The notes under the pieces: model-generated
The model's input: the letters and a program-made list of their open reading frames with translations, nothing else
Told to the model about the DNA's origin: nothing
The model's database searches: none
Translations under genes and position numbers: made by a program
Assembly (NCBI RefSeq): GCF_019880305.1
Contig: NZ_CP082301.1
Coordinates: 8,060,001 to 8,124,000, forward strand
DNA: 64,000 nt
Direction: 5' to 3'
Origin: Streptomyces decoyicus
GTDB taxonomy: Bacteria > Actinomycetota > Actinomycetes > Streptomycetales > Streptomycetaceae
Shown: piece after piece, positions 16,366 through 25,416 of the stretch
Layout: every line of letters begins with the position of its first letter
Numbering within the stretch: position 1 is the stretch's first letter

Positions 16366-16374
16366 ATCGGCACT

Positions 16375-16935
16375 CTACTGAAGTGGTATCCAGGATGCCA
16401 ATTTATGGTTCGCGGGGTGGGCGCGGGTGAGGGAGCACGGCGACGACGGACGGGACGGAACGTGAGGGACCGCGAGCGGCTGTCCGGCGTATGCGAAGGG
16501 GACCGCGGAGGTGGTGGCCCGCATCAAGGAACCGTTGTCCGCGGCGCGTCGGTTGACCTGGAAGTGGACCGCGGCGGCCCTGTCCCAGGGCATGCCGTTG
16601 GTCAGGACGTCTTCGGTCTGCAGGCCGGCATCCTTGGGCCCGGACGCGGCCCACCGCTGAAAACGGGCGAAGATGTCCGGCAGGTCCGGTTCGCCGCGCT
16701 CCAGTAGCGATTCGGCCACCAGGACGGCCATCTGCGTATCGTCCGTGGCCTCGCCGGGGTCCCAGCCGCCGCCTCCGCACATCTCGTCCGCGGCGCCGGA
16801 ATCCGGGAAGCGCGCGGAGAAAACACCCGCGGCGCCGAACTCGAAGGGAGCTCCCAGGGCGTCACCCACTGCCGAGCCGACCACGGCGCCGGCCGTGCGC
16901 GCCGACCACCGGAGCCGCTGCATTCCTTCGGGCAT
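16375..16935 (-). pseudogene. ADP-ribosylglycohydrolase family gene, 3' half missing
   Basis: The first 150 or so residues are good family sequence: AVVGSAVGDALGAPFEF, the metal-binding ATDDTQMAVLVAESLLERG and NGSLMRATTSAVPFAY. After AYAGQ (about 16480) similarity ends, and the frame runs through unrelated residues into the nsrR operator. Enzymes of this family are about 300-370 residues and need a C-terminal metal-binding DxD segment, absent here, so it cannot be active. The break marks where the nsrR-hmp segment joined older DNA or where a deletion removed the 3' end. Confidence 0.8.
16381..16403 (-). promoter_or_regulatory. NsrR-type operator upstream of nsrR
   Basis: AAGTGGTATCC, A, GGATGCCAATT: a near-perfect 11-1-11 inverted repeat, more symmetric than the hmp copy. 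It begins 16 bp upstream of the nsrR start codon, where it would overlap the promoter and block transcription. It also lies within the run-off end of the truncated ADP-ribosylglycohydrolase frame. Confidence 0.78.
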
Positions 16936-17095
16936 TCGCTGCCGGGTCTGAGGTTATCGACGGCGAGGTGAGGGTCCGGTGGTCCGTGTCCCCGTGCGTC
17001 TCCAGCGGGCGGGCATGCGGCGGTGTCCCCTTCCTCCCAGGGGCGGGGCGCGAGCGGCCCTGCGCCGCCCCGCCCGGTGCGCGCCGCCCCGCTGT

Positions 17096-18703
17096 TCAGT
17101 GCCGGGCGGAGGCCTGTTGCTGGAGGTGGGCGGCGACATCGGCCACGTCGTTGCCGATGGCCAGGACGCCGTTGATATCGGCGTTGGGTGTCGAGGCTCC
17201 GTTCACTCCGGCGAAGAACACATCGAACCGGCCCGGACGGGTCTCCAGGTAGCCGGCCGCGGTCTCGGCGCCCACGGCCAGCCGGTCGTTGAGGGTGTCA
17301 CCGCCCGCCGCGGTACCGGTCTTGGCGAAGACCTTGCCGCGTGACGGGCAGCTGTGGCAGGAATCGGCCAGTGTCCCGTCGACCCCCAGAATCGGCAGCG
17401 ACGTGCGGAAGCGCAGCGCGTCGGGAGTGTGCTGCCAGTACGTCAGGATCTGGGCCAGAGCCCGCGGTGTGGTCCGGTCGGCGGGGTTGCCGCCCCGGCC
17501 GTCGGCGAGCTGTACGGCCTTGCGGTCCACCTGCGCATGCTCCAGGAACCTGGCCAGTACGGGAAAGCCGTCCTCACAGTTGGTGCTTCCCGTGGTGGTG
17601 GACATCAGGCAGATCCCCAGATTCGCCCCGAGGTTGTGGCTCACTTTGAGGATGAGCTTGGCGTACTGGGCGTACGAGGGCGAGGTGTACCGGGCCACCG
17701 CGGGCGCGCCCTGGTAGGACTTCGGCAACTGGCCGGACGGGTTGGGGCCGATCGCCTTCGCGCGGACCTCGACCCCGGCTCGTTTCAGGGCCTCGATCAT
17801 GGCGGTCCGGCCGAAGGCGTTGGGGTCCTTGACGGCGGACACCCGGAGGACGGGAGCGGAGCCGGCGGCGATGGTGCCGGTCAGGCGGATGCGGGTGCCG
17901 TCGGCGGAGCTGCTCACGGTGATGTCGGCCGGTTTGCCCGCCGCGACGGTGCGGACGGCGGAGGTGACGTGGTAGGGCGCGACCTTCGGGCGCCATTGGA
18001 GGCCGGCGGGGGCGCCCACCCGGGCGCCGGGGGAGGTCAGCAGATCGATGAGGTTGTCATTGATGATCAGCGGGGTGGGGGCCGGGGCGAGGGCGGGGTC
18101 CGGTCGGAACAGTCGTGCGTCGACGACCACGTCGCCGTCGACCCGGCGGATCCCCGACTTGCGCACGTGCTGGGCGAGGTGGTGGAGACCGGCCAGCGGG
18201 TCCTGCGGGGTGAGGGTGGCTCCCGGGACGTCGTTGGCGTAGGTGTGGTCGATGGCGGTGAAGTCGACGGTACCGTCCTTGCGCGTTCTGCCGCCGAGGG
18301 TCAGGTCGCCCTGCGCCACCAGGTCCAGGTCCCCCCTGAGCGTCGCACCCCGACGCTGCCCGACGGCGTGCACGGGGGTGACGAAGCGGTGGCCGCCGCC
18401 GAGGGTGTGCCAGGTGGCGCTGACGCTGAAGAGTTTGGCCGTTGACCCGGGGATGAAGAACTGGTCGGCGGAGCGGGACTGTGTCACCTTGCGGGTCTCC
18501 GGGTTCTGCTGCAGCAGCCCCCACTGGGCGTGCCGGTACTCCGGTTTCCGCAGGATCGAAGTGATCCGGGGATCGAGGGTGGGGGGTGCGGAGGACGGCG
18601 CGGCCTGGACGAGGCCGGTGATGACGACGCCGACGGCCAGCAGGACGCCCACGGTGCCGGCGAGGCGCCTTCGGGCTGTCCTGTGTGGGACGGAGGGTGA
18701 CAT
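17096..18703 (-). CDS. dacB: D-alanyl-D-alanine carboxypeptidase/endopeptidase, PBP4 (S13) family
   Basis: 535-residue exported penicillin-binding protein that trims or cleaves peptidoglycan stem peptides outside the membrane. An N-terminal signal anchor (about 12-36) follows an Arg-rich start. Active-site motifs are all present: S87-x-x-K90 in FIPGSTAKLFS, S-H-N in KVSHNLGANLG and K461-T-G in FAKTGTAAGGD. The long insert between the first two motifs is typical of class C LMW-PBPs. The ATG at 18703 has GGTGGAG 7 nt upstream, so the longer open frame to 19102 is not needed. An AT-rich stretch upstream (18722-18760) is the likely promoter. Confidence 0.94.
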   Translation of the reverse strand: MSPSVPHRTARRRLAGTVGVLLAVGVVITGLVQAAPSSAPPTLDPRITSILRKPEYRHAQWGLLQQNPETRKVTQSRSADQFFIPGSTAKLFSVSATWHTLGGGHRFVTPVHAVGQRRGATLRGDLDLVAQGDLTLGGRTRKDGTVDFTAIDHTYANDVPGATLTPQDPLAGLHHLAQHVRKSGIRRVDGDVVVDARLFRPDPALAPAPTPLIINDNLIDLLTSPGARVGAPAGLQWRPKVAPYHVTSAVRTVAAGKPADITVSSSADGTRIRLTGTIAAGSAPVLRVSAVKDPNAFGRTAMIEALKRAGVEVRAKAIGPNPSGQLPKSYQGAPAVARYTSPSYAQYAKLILKVSHNLGANLGICLMSTTTGSTNCEDGFPVLARFLEHAQVDRKAVQLADGRGGNPADRTTPRALAQILTYWQHTPDALRFRTSLPILGVDGTLADSCHSCPSRGKVFAKTGTAAGGDTLNDRLAVGAETAAGYLETRPGRFDVFFAGVNGASTPNADINGVLAIGNDVADVAAHLQQQASARH

Positions 18704-18951
18704 GCAGACTCCACCAATGGTGTTGATCTGTCGTATATCTACCGCTATAGGACTCCTGAAGGTACTGCTCACCACTACCGCAGGGGCGCACCACGTCGGC
18801 CGGGGTCCCCCGGACGCCTCAGCACACCGGTCCGGGGCATGCGGACCGGGCGGGGTGAAAGCCGCCCCGCCCGAGCCCGTCCGCGCGAACCGTGCCCCTG
18901 TACTGAGGGGCGGTCGCAGGGCCACCCTTGAGGGAGTCTCAGCTGCCGCTC

Positions 18952-18988
18952 CCGTCCGTCCGTCCGTCCATCCGTCCGTCCGTCCGTT
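18952..18988. repeat. CCGT tetranucleotide microsatellite
   Basis: About nine consecutive CCGT units with one CCAT variant, ending 1 bp before the stop codon of the barstar-like frame. Such tetranucleotide runs are rare in Streptomyces and prone to slippage; here it lies outside the coding part. Confidence 0.88.
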
Positions 18989-18989
18989 C

Positions 18990-19569
18990 TCAGGCAAGGA
19001 CCACGGTGACCCCGGCGTCTTCGAGGATCTGCACGATCTCCTCGACGTAGGAGAGCAGGCCGTCGGAGGCGAAGACGGCAGCTGCCGGCGCCTGGCGCGC
19101 AATGTCGGCGTCGTGCCAGACCAGGGTGAACGGCGCGGTCAGGCCGAATCCGCCGCACAGACAGTCCCTGAACGCGTCCCACCCCCAGCCGAAGTACCCT
19201 CCGGGGCCGGCGAGCGCCTCGCCCATCGCACAGTGCAACCCCGGTACGTCCGTGACGAGCCGGCCGTCGAGGTGGTGAACGCCGCCCGAGAGGTCGGGGC
19301 GGCGGGGCCTTCTGGCCTGCAGCGCGAGCCTGAGCCACGCGGACCTGCCCTGCGAAGAGTACGGAGCCCACTGGTTGGGGACCGTCGGAACGCCCTGGTA
19401 CCAGGACTCCCAGACCGGACGGGCGGCGGGCGAGGGGCGGGCAGCCGCGGAAGGTCAGAACCTCCCGCGGCGGCGGCACCGGATCCACGAACAGGCCCTC
19501 GACGTTCGCGCACCGCCCCCAGAGCTCTTCCTCCCCCTCGTCGTCCTCGCGGACCAAGAGGTACTTCAC
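18990..19569 (-). pseudogene. Barstar-family protein gene, frameshifted
   Basis: The N-terminal part starts at a GTG (19569) with GGGAGC upstream and reads KYLLVREDDEGEEELWGRC...PREVLTFRGC. The C-terminal part is in a different phase: VWESWYQGVPTVPNQWAPY... followed by a barstar fold (VHHLDGRLVTDVPG, GPGGYFGWGWDAFRDCLCGG, FTLVWHDADIA). The phases meet near 19440, where the second frame hits a stop at 19455-19457. Barstar-like proteins inhibit barnase-type RNases. Some middle sequence may also be missing. It is either a real frameshift or a sequence error. Confidence 0.7.
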
Positions 19570-19901
19570 CGGAAAGCTCCCGTCCCACACGGCATGGTTC
19601 CCGACCTGCACACAGCCCCCGAACACGCGGACAGTTCCCGCGAAGGCGTCGATGAAGGTGCCGATATTACGGGGGTGCTTGTCCGGGCCGGCGAGGGGCC
19701 GGACGGGTGTGAGGGGGTAAGGGGGGCTGTACGAGGAGGAGTTACGGCCAGAGGTTGCGCGGCGGTCGTGAGTGACTGGCGCGTCCCGAGGGTGGTCCTG
19801 GTGCCACCCCGGAAACGGGTACCAGGGTGATCGAACTCGGGCTCCGGAGAGCCGAGGATCCCTGTCATGGCAGCGCACCTCGCGCGCCGATGGGAGGATC
19901 G

Positions 19902-21461
19902 ATGTCCGCGTTCAGAAAACCACGGTGGCCGGTGGCCGCCCTGTCGGGAACCGTGGCCGCCGTGCTGATGTCCGCGGTGCTGCCCACCGCGCCGCCGGCC
20001 CGGGCGGCGGTCCCGTCCGGGCCGTCCGTACCGGCGCGCTACGCCCATCAGCACCTGAACTGGCAGCCCTGCGCGGCGAAACCGGCACTGGAGTGCGCCC
20101 GTATGACCGTGCCGCGCGACTGGCACCATCCGGGCACCGGGGCCGATCTCACCGTCGAGGTGTCCCGGCACCGGGCCGCCGACCCTGCCCGGCGACGTGG
20201 GGTGCTGATGATGGCGGCGGGCGGGCCGGGGGCGTCGGGGCTGACTCGGCCCGCGGACTTCGCCGAGCGGTCGCCCGCGGTGGGGGCCGTGTATGACGTG
20301 GTCGGCTTTGACCAGCGCGGCATCGGCAGCAGTACGCCCGCGCAGTGCCAGACCGACGCCGAATTCCAGGACTTCTACGCCCACGACTTCCGCGACCGCT
20401 CGCCTGCGGCCCTCCGCGGTGTCCTGGACCGGTCGCGGCGGCTCGTCGCCGGCTGCCTGCGGCACAGCGGCGATCTGGTCCCCTGGCTGACCACCGACCA
20501 GGCGGTGCGCGACATGGACCTGTTCCGCGCACTGCTCGGCGCGCGCAAGATCTCCTATTACGGGCCCTCGTACGCCACCTGGCTCGGTGCGTACTACGCG
20601 ACGGAGTTCCCGGGGCGCATCGAGCGTGCCGTACTGGACAGCAACTTGGACTTCAGCGGCACATGGCAGGAGGCCGAAGGAGGCCAGCCGGGAAGCTTCC
20701 AGCGCCGCTTCGAGCAGGACTTCCTGCCCTGGATCGCACGGAACGACGCCACATACCACTACGGGCGCACCGCGGCCGAGGCGAAGGCGAGGTGGGAGGC
20801 GCGCCGCCGGGCCCTGCGCGACCATCCGCTGACCGTCGGTGCCCTGACGATCGGCCCCAACCAGCTCGACAACGCCACGATCCAGAACATCTACAACGCG
20901 CACCGGCAGTTCCCGCAACTGGCCTCCGCGCTCAGCACCCTCGACCACTGGCCGTCCGCCACACCGGCCGAGCGCGCCCTGGTCGCGAAGCTCTTCGAGC
21001 ACTATCTGTCCCCGGGTTTCGCCGCCGCGTTCTTCTCGGTGACCTGCAACGACACACCGTGGCGCCGTGACATCGGCTACTGGCTCGACCGCAGTGCGAA
21101 GGACACCGCGTCCCACCCGCTCGTCGGGGCGCGCGAACTCGCCTACGCGGCGACCTGTGCGGCCTGGCCGGTGGCCGCCGCGCCCCGCATCCGCGTCACC
21201 GGACGGGGCCTGCCCACCACCTTGATGCTCAACTCGGTGCACGACCCGGCCACGTACTACGAAGGCGCCCGCGCGGCGCACCGTGCGCTGCGCGGTTCAC
21301 GGCTGGTGACGGTGACGGGCGGCGGTGACCACGGCCAGTACCAGAACGGCAATGCGTGCGTGGACGGCATCGTGGACGCCTATCTTCTCGGCGGAGCGGC
21401 TCCGGACCGTGACGTGAGCTGCGCGGCCGGCCCGCCGCCGGTGCCGTCGGGACGCGGCTGA
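19902..21461 (+). CDS. Secreted alpha/beta-hydrolase, tripeptidyl aminopeptidase-like
   Basis: 519 residues with a signal peptide ending AAPPARAA-type near residue 36. Fold and motifs fit the SlpD/TAP family of streptomycete exopeptidases: oxyanion segment MMAAGGPGASG, VVGFDQRGIGSS, nucleophile S223 in ISYYGPSYATWLGAYYA, acid Asp in LNSVHDPATYY and His in GGGDHGQYQ, with a C-terminal cysteine-containing lid. The nucleophile elbow is G-P-S-Y-A rather than the usual G-V-S-Y-G. The start at 19902 is fixed by GGGAGG 5 nt upstream. It probably trims peptides outside the cell. Confidence 0.91.
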   Translation: MSAFRKPRWPVAALSGTVAAVLMSAVLPTAPPARAAVPSGPSVPARYAHQHLNWQPCAAKPALECARMTVPRDWHHPGTGADLTVEVSRHRAADPARRRGVLMMAAGGPGASGLTRPADFAERSPAVGAVYDVVGFDQRGIGSSTPAQCQTDAEFQDFYAHDFRDRSPAALRGVLDRSRRLVAGCLRHSGDLVPWLTTDQAVRDMDLFRALLGARKISYYGPSYATWLGAYYATEFPGRIERAVLDSNLDFSGTWQEAEGGQPGSFQRRFEQDFLPWIARNDATYHYGRTAAEAKARWEARRRALRDHPLTVGALTIGPNQLDNATIQNIYNAHRQFPQLASALSTLDHWPSATPAERALVAKLFEHYLSPGFAAAFFSVTCNDTPWRRDIGYWLDRSAKDTASHPLVGARELAYAATCAAWPVAAAPRIRVTGRGLPTTLMLNSVHDPATYYEGARAAHRALRGSRLVTVTGGGDHGQYQNGNACVDGIVDAYLLGGAAPDRDVSCAAGPPPVPSGRG

Positions 21462-21520
21462 GGACGACCGGCGGGGACTGGTGAGGAGCTGCGGATAGCG
21501 GAGAGGGCCGGTGGCCCGTG

Positions 21521-23341
21521 TCAGGCCCGGCGAACCAGGAGTTCGGTGTTGCGGTCCGCCGCGGTGCCCGCCATTGCTTCGTGGACGCCGTCGGTCAGAC
21601 CGGTGGCGAGGCCGGGAGCGTTGTAGGACAGCTCACGGTAGAGCGAAGCGAGGCCGACGGACGAGAGGTCGTCGAAGTCCGTGTGGTGCGGGGCGGCGGA
21701 CTCGATGAGGGTGGTGAACAGGGACAGCGTCCCGTCGTGGTTGTCCACGAGTTCGATGATCCGTGCGTGCTGGGGATAGTCCACGTGCGAGGCGGTGTTG
21801 ACCTCCCAGAAGGAGCGCGCGGCCGTCGGATGGGCATGCGGCGTGATGCGGTTCACGTGGCTGTGGCCGTTGATCCAGGCCACCACGTTCGGGAACCGGC
21901 TCAGCAGGGCGATGACGTCCTGGCCGTCGTGCCGCTTCTCCTCCGCACGGGCCGCGTCGGGGCGCCGGGTCATGCTCGGGCTGTGGTGGTGGCTGAACAC
22001 CAGGATGTGCGCGTCGTCGGCGCCGGTGTTGCGCACCAGCCGGCCGTCCGCGTCGTAATGGCGCGAGCTGTGGGCGGCCAACGTCCGTTCCAGCCATTGG
22101 AGTTGCCCGGCGCCCAGGGATCCCTCGTAATGGCCGCTGCGGTACGTGGTGTCGATGCTGATGCCGATGACACCCTCGGCGACGGCGAAGGAGTAGTACA
22201 TCCGGTCGTCGTCGAGGTGGTCCTCGGTGTAGCCGTGCCCGACCGGTCCCGCTCCGGCGAAGGCCGGGTCCAGATGTGCCCGCAGGTACTCATGAGGCGT
22301 GAACATCCGGCGGCGCTCGTCGGCGGTCACGGTGCGTGCGCGGGCGGCGTTGTGGCGGAGGATCTCCTTGAGCACGGTGCTCTTGGGGTCGCCGCCGGTT
22401 TTCAGCACCTTGGCGAAGGCGGCGACGTCGGTGTCCGGCACGGCGAACAGCTTGCGCGCCCCGGTGACGTAGTCCGCCAGCATGGGGTCCTGCGGGGCCA
22501 GACAGCCACCCGGCAGGTCGTCGTGGTTGCCGGGCGTCGAGTACCAGGGCACGCGCAGACCGGGGCTGACGACCGGGCGCATGGCGGCTTCGAGGTAGCC
22601 GGGGACCGCCGGCAGGCCGCGTCTCTTGTCCTGGTCGCGCAGGTTGTCGTCCGGGTGCCAGTACAGCGCCAGGCCCGAGTTCTGCACGCCCTCGAACGAC
22701 GTCGGGTCACCGGTGTTGGGTGTGATGCGGCCGCCGCTCATGAGGGTGAGGAACCACTCCAGCTCCCTCATGGAGTGGTTGTCGATGTTGTCGCCCGTGG
22801 ACATGACGAAGGCCGGCGGCCGCCCGGTGTGGGGTCCGCCGCCGACCGCGTTGGCCTGTTCCACCAGCGACACCGCACCGGCCACCGACAGCGCCTCCTG
22901 CGCCCGCCACGACCCCGGCGATCCGGCGCGCAGGTACTCGGTGCGCAAGGGACTCTGGACGTCGGCCACATGGAGGTCGGTGAACTGGACGAAGCACGCC
23001 AGAGCGGTCCGCCGGTCCTGACGTCCGGCCGCGGCGGGGGCGAGTTCGCCCCGGACGACCAGAGGCCATCCGGGACCGGAGGTGATGCGGCGGTAGCCGC
23101 CGCTGCCGACGAGTCGGGCTGCCGTGTCCAGCGTGGTGGCCGCGAACGGTGCCGCTCGCCGTCCGGCGGGGCGGGCCGGCGACGTACGGCCGAGCGACTG
23201 CGCGTGTGCGGTGCCCGGAGCCCCGCTGCTGCTGCGCTGGCCCGGCAGTGCCAGGGCGGCACCGGTTCCGGCGACGGCGGCACCGGAGGTGAGGAGGAAG
23301 CGACGACGGTTGGGGGGAAGGTGGGTTGCGATACCGGCCAT
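21521..23341 (-). CDS. Tat-exported metallophosphoesterase (TIGR03767-type)
   Basis: 606 residues. A twin-arginine-type signal (NRRRFLLTSGAAVAGTGAAL) implies export after folding. Calcineurin-like metal-binding motifs appear in order: FTDLHVADVQ, STGDNIDN, STPGNHDD and INGHSHVNR. The length and spacing fit the actinobacterial TIGR03767 group, whose substrate is unknown. GGAGG 6 nt before the ATG at 23341 decides the start. It is convergent with the preceding hydrolase, 59 bp apart. Confidence 0.92.
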   Translation of the reverse strand: MAGIATHLPPNRRRFLLTSGAAVAGTGAALALPGQRSSSGAPGTAHAQSLGRTSPARPAGRRAAPFAATTLDTAARLVGSGGYRRITSGPGWPLVVRGELAPAAAGRQDRRTALACFVQFTDLHVADVQSPLRTEYLRAGSPGSWRAQEALSVAGAVSLVEQANAVGGGPHTGRPPAFVMSTGDNIDNHSMRELEWFLTLMSGGRITPNTGDPTSFEGVQNSGLALYWHPDDNLRDQDKRRGLPAVPGYLEAAMRPVVSPGLRVPWYSTPGNHDDLPGGCLAPQDPMLADYVTGARKLFAVPDTDVAAFAKVLKTGGDPKSTVLKEILRHNAARARTVTADERRRMFTPHEYLRAHLDPAFAGAGPVGHGYTEDHLDDDRMYYSFAVAEGVIGISIDTTYRSGHYEGSLGAGQLQWLERTLAAHSSRHYDADGRLVRNTGADDAHILVFSHHHSPSMTRRPDAARAEEKRHDGQDVIALLSRFPNVVAWINGHSHVNRITPHAHPTAARSFWEVNTASHVDYPQHARIIELVDNHDGTLSLFTTLIESAAPHHTDFDDLSSVGLASLYRELSYNAPGLATGLTDGVHEAMAGTAADRNTELLVRRA

Positions 23342-23783
23342 GAGGCCCTCCGAGCCGTGGCCGGTCTGCCTGACCACAGTCATGTGTCACCAAGCGGAAT
23401 GTCTCATTCCAAAGCTTCCGCGGTGAGCGTGACCAGAAGCTGAACGGTCCCGGAACTGGGCACACCTATTGCCCGTCGGTATGGGCGGCGGCCCCTCGGC
23501 CGCGCCCACCGGAACGCGCTCCTCCGGGCTCCGGGCCCCGGCCTCCGGGCGACGGCCTCCCCGCCGTTGCCTCCGGAGGGAGCGGTCGTTGAGAGGTCGT
23601 TCACGACTTCAGGGGCAGTGGAGAGAACCTGGCTGTGTGCCGATCTCATGGGCCGGCCGATGCCATGTCATGTACATCTGTCGGAGGGGAATCCACGCCC
23701 GCTGACGGCACTCATGCGCCGGCACCGCGCGGGAACGGGTCTCCCGTCCATGCGGTCCCCGTCTCCCCATGACAGGAGAGGTC
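23342..23783. other. Divergent intergenic region
   Basis: 440 bp between the divergent phosphoesterase and RapZ-HIT genes with no gene I would defend. It should contain both promoters. An ATGTACAT palindrome lies at about 23668. No confident -35/-10 pair could be assigned. Confidence 0.4.
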
Positions 23784-24551
23784 ATGCCCACCACCGTCGC
23801 ACCGGTCCGGATCACGTCCTACGGCGCCCGCTGGGGTGCCCCGCCCCGGCATGACACCGGCGCACTCGTGCTGGACGTCCGTGACTGGAAGTGGGACCCG
23901 GCCGACACCGCTGTCACCGCGCCGCTGGTCCCGCTGACGGGCCTGGACCCCGACGTACGTGACTATGTCCTGTCCGATCCGGAGGCGCGGAGGGCCGTCG
24001 AGCGCACCGGCCGTCAGGTGCTCGCCCTGCAACGGGCCGCCGCTGAGGAGGCCGTTCACCTGTATGTCGCCTGCTGGTACGGCCGCCACCGCGCTCCCGC
24101 CGTCGCGCGGGCCGTCGCGGACTGGCTCGCCGCCCACGGCACCGCCGCCGACGTCGAGCACCGCGACATCACCCGCCCGCTGATCCACCGCGAACCCGCC
24201 AGACAACTGGAGTCATGCGTGTTCTGCCGCATTGCCGCCGGCGCCGCGCCCGCCCAGCTCGTCCGTGACTGGCCGGATGCCCTGGCGATCGTGCCCCGCC
24301 GCCCGGTCACACCCGGCCACCTCCTGGTCGTCCCGCGCCGCCACGTACGGGACGTGACGACCGACCCCGCCGTGACCGCCGCGGTGATGCAGCGCGCGGC
24401 GGAGCTCGGCGCGGAGCTGGCGGGCGACCTGAACCTCATCACGGCGGTCGGCCCGGCGGCGACACAGACGGTCTTCCACGCCCATGTCCACCTGGTCCCC
24501 CGACGCCACAGTGACGGCCTGCCGCTGCCCTGGACCCCGCAACAGCAGTGA
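23784..24551 (+). CDS. RapZ C-terminal-like domain fused to a HIT domain
   Basis: 255 residues. The N-terminal half (8-136) follows the C-terminal domain of RapZ: VRITSYGARWGAP, LVLDVRDWKWDP, LTGLDPDVRDYVLSDPEA and VACWYGRHRAPAVARAVADW, then EHRDI. The C-terminal half (143-255) is a HIT hydrolase/transferase: zinc-type CVFC, PGHLLVVPRRHV and the triad H232-x-H234-x-H236 in VFHAHVHLV. RapZ C domains bind small RNA or sugar nucleotide; HIT domains cleave nucleoside phosphoesters. AGGAGAG 3 nt before the ATG at 23784 sets the start. The fusion suggests nucleotide processing, but the substrate is unknown. Confidence 0.85.
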   Translation: MPTTVAPVRITSYGARWGAPPRHDTGALVLDVRDWKWDPADTAVTAPLVPLTGLDPDVRDYVLSDPEARRAVERTGRQVLALQRAAAEEAVHLYVACWYGRHRAPAVARAVADWLAAHGTAADVEHRDITRPLIHREPARQLESCVFCRIAAGAAPAQLVRDWPDALAIVPRRPVTPGHLLVVPRRHVRDVTTDPAVTAAVMQRAAELGAELAGDLNLITAVGPAATQTVFHAHVHLVPRRHSDGLPLPWTPQQQ

Positions 24552-24669
24552 CGAGGTGACGGGGGCCGCCGACCTGCGCAGAGAGCGCCGCCGGCAGCTC
24601 CTGACGGTCACTTCCGCGGGACCGGCGGGCACTGCGGCCGGGCCGGGCGGCCGGGCCGGGCGGCTCCGC

Positions 24670-25416
24670 TCACCCCCATGAGCCAGGGGCCTCCTGGTCT
24701 TCTTGTCCGGCCCGGCGAGCACCGTGACCCAGGTTGAGGGCGGTGGGGAGGTCGACGGACGGGTCGAGGGAAGCATCGATACGGACGTGCAGCAGCGGTC
24801 CGCCGCCCCGGAAACATGTGGTGCCGAGGGCCGCGTCGAGCCGGGCGGCGGCTGCCGCGGTGACCGTGATGCCGGTGTTCATCCGCAGCGCGGCGGCGTC
24901 GGTGTCGATGGATGCGTTGATGCGCGGCCGGGTGAAGGTGCCGAGGGTGATGCGCGCGCCCCGGTCCAGGACGGCACTGAGGGTGCCTTGGCTGAGGTTG
25001 CCGACGAAGCCGGTGACCCTGGCGACCTTCTTGGTCTTGATGTTGATCAACGCGATACCGGCCCGGGTGAACCGGAGCTCGCCGCCGACCTTGCCGCCGC
25101 TGTTGGTGACCGCACCGCCCCTGATGCCGAGGCTCATGCCGCCGGTGGAGTAGTGGGGGCTGATCTGGCCATGAGTGTCGATCTCGGCGACCGCCACGCC
25201 GCGGGCCCTGAGTGCGGCAAGGAGGGCCGGCGGTGCGTCGAAGCGGGCCCAGCCGCCCCGGACCGGGACCTCGGTGTTGCCGGCGAGGCGGGTGGTGGCG
25301 GCCCGGCGGTCGGACGCGCCGGTGGCGGCAGAAGGGCTCGCCGGGGCAGCGGCGGCTGTGAGAAGAGCGGTGGTGAGCGCCAGAACGGCAGCCGTGGCGA
25401 GAGGGCGAGCGCGCAT
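24670..25416 (-). CDS. Secreted protein of unknown function
   Basis: 248 residues with a clear signal peptide (MRARPLATAAVLALTTALLT...ASPSA). The mature part is a beta-rich Gly/Thr/Ile sequence (GGKVGGELRFTRAGIALINI, GFVGNLSQGTLSAVLDRGAR, RPRINASIDTDAAALRMNTG) with a single cysteine. It resembles uncharacterised streptomycete extracellular proteins. AAAGGGA upstream supports the ATG at 25416. It is divergent from the GH5 gene. No enzymatic motif is seen. Confidence 0.8.
   Translation of the reverse strand: MRARPLATAAVLALTTALLTAAAAPASPSAATGASDRRAATTRLAGNTEVPVRGGWARFDAPPALLAALRARGVAVAEIDTHGQISPHYSTGGMSLGIRGGAVTNSGGKVGGELRFTRAGIALINIKTKKVARVTGFVGNLSQGTLSAVLDRGARITLGTFTRPRINASIDTDAAALRMNTGITVTAAAAARLDAALGTTCFRGGGPLLHVRIDASLDPSVDLPTALNLGHGARRAGQEDQEAPGSWG

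Noticed and set aside
21518..23443. Long plus-strand frame opposite the metallophosphoesterase
   Set aside because: The minus strand carries a Tat signal and all metal motifs; the plus frame has no family features.
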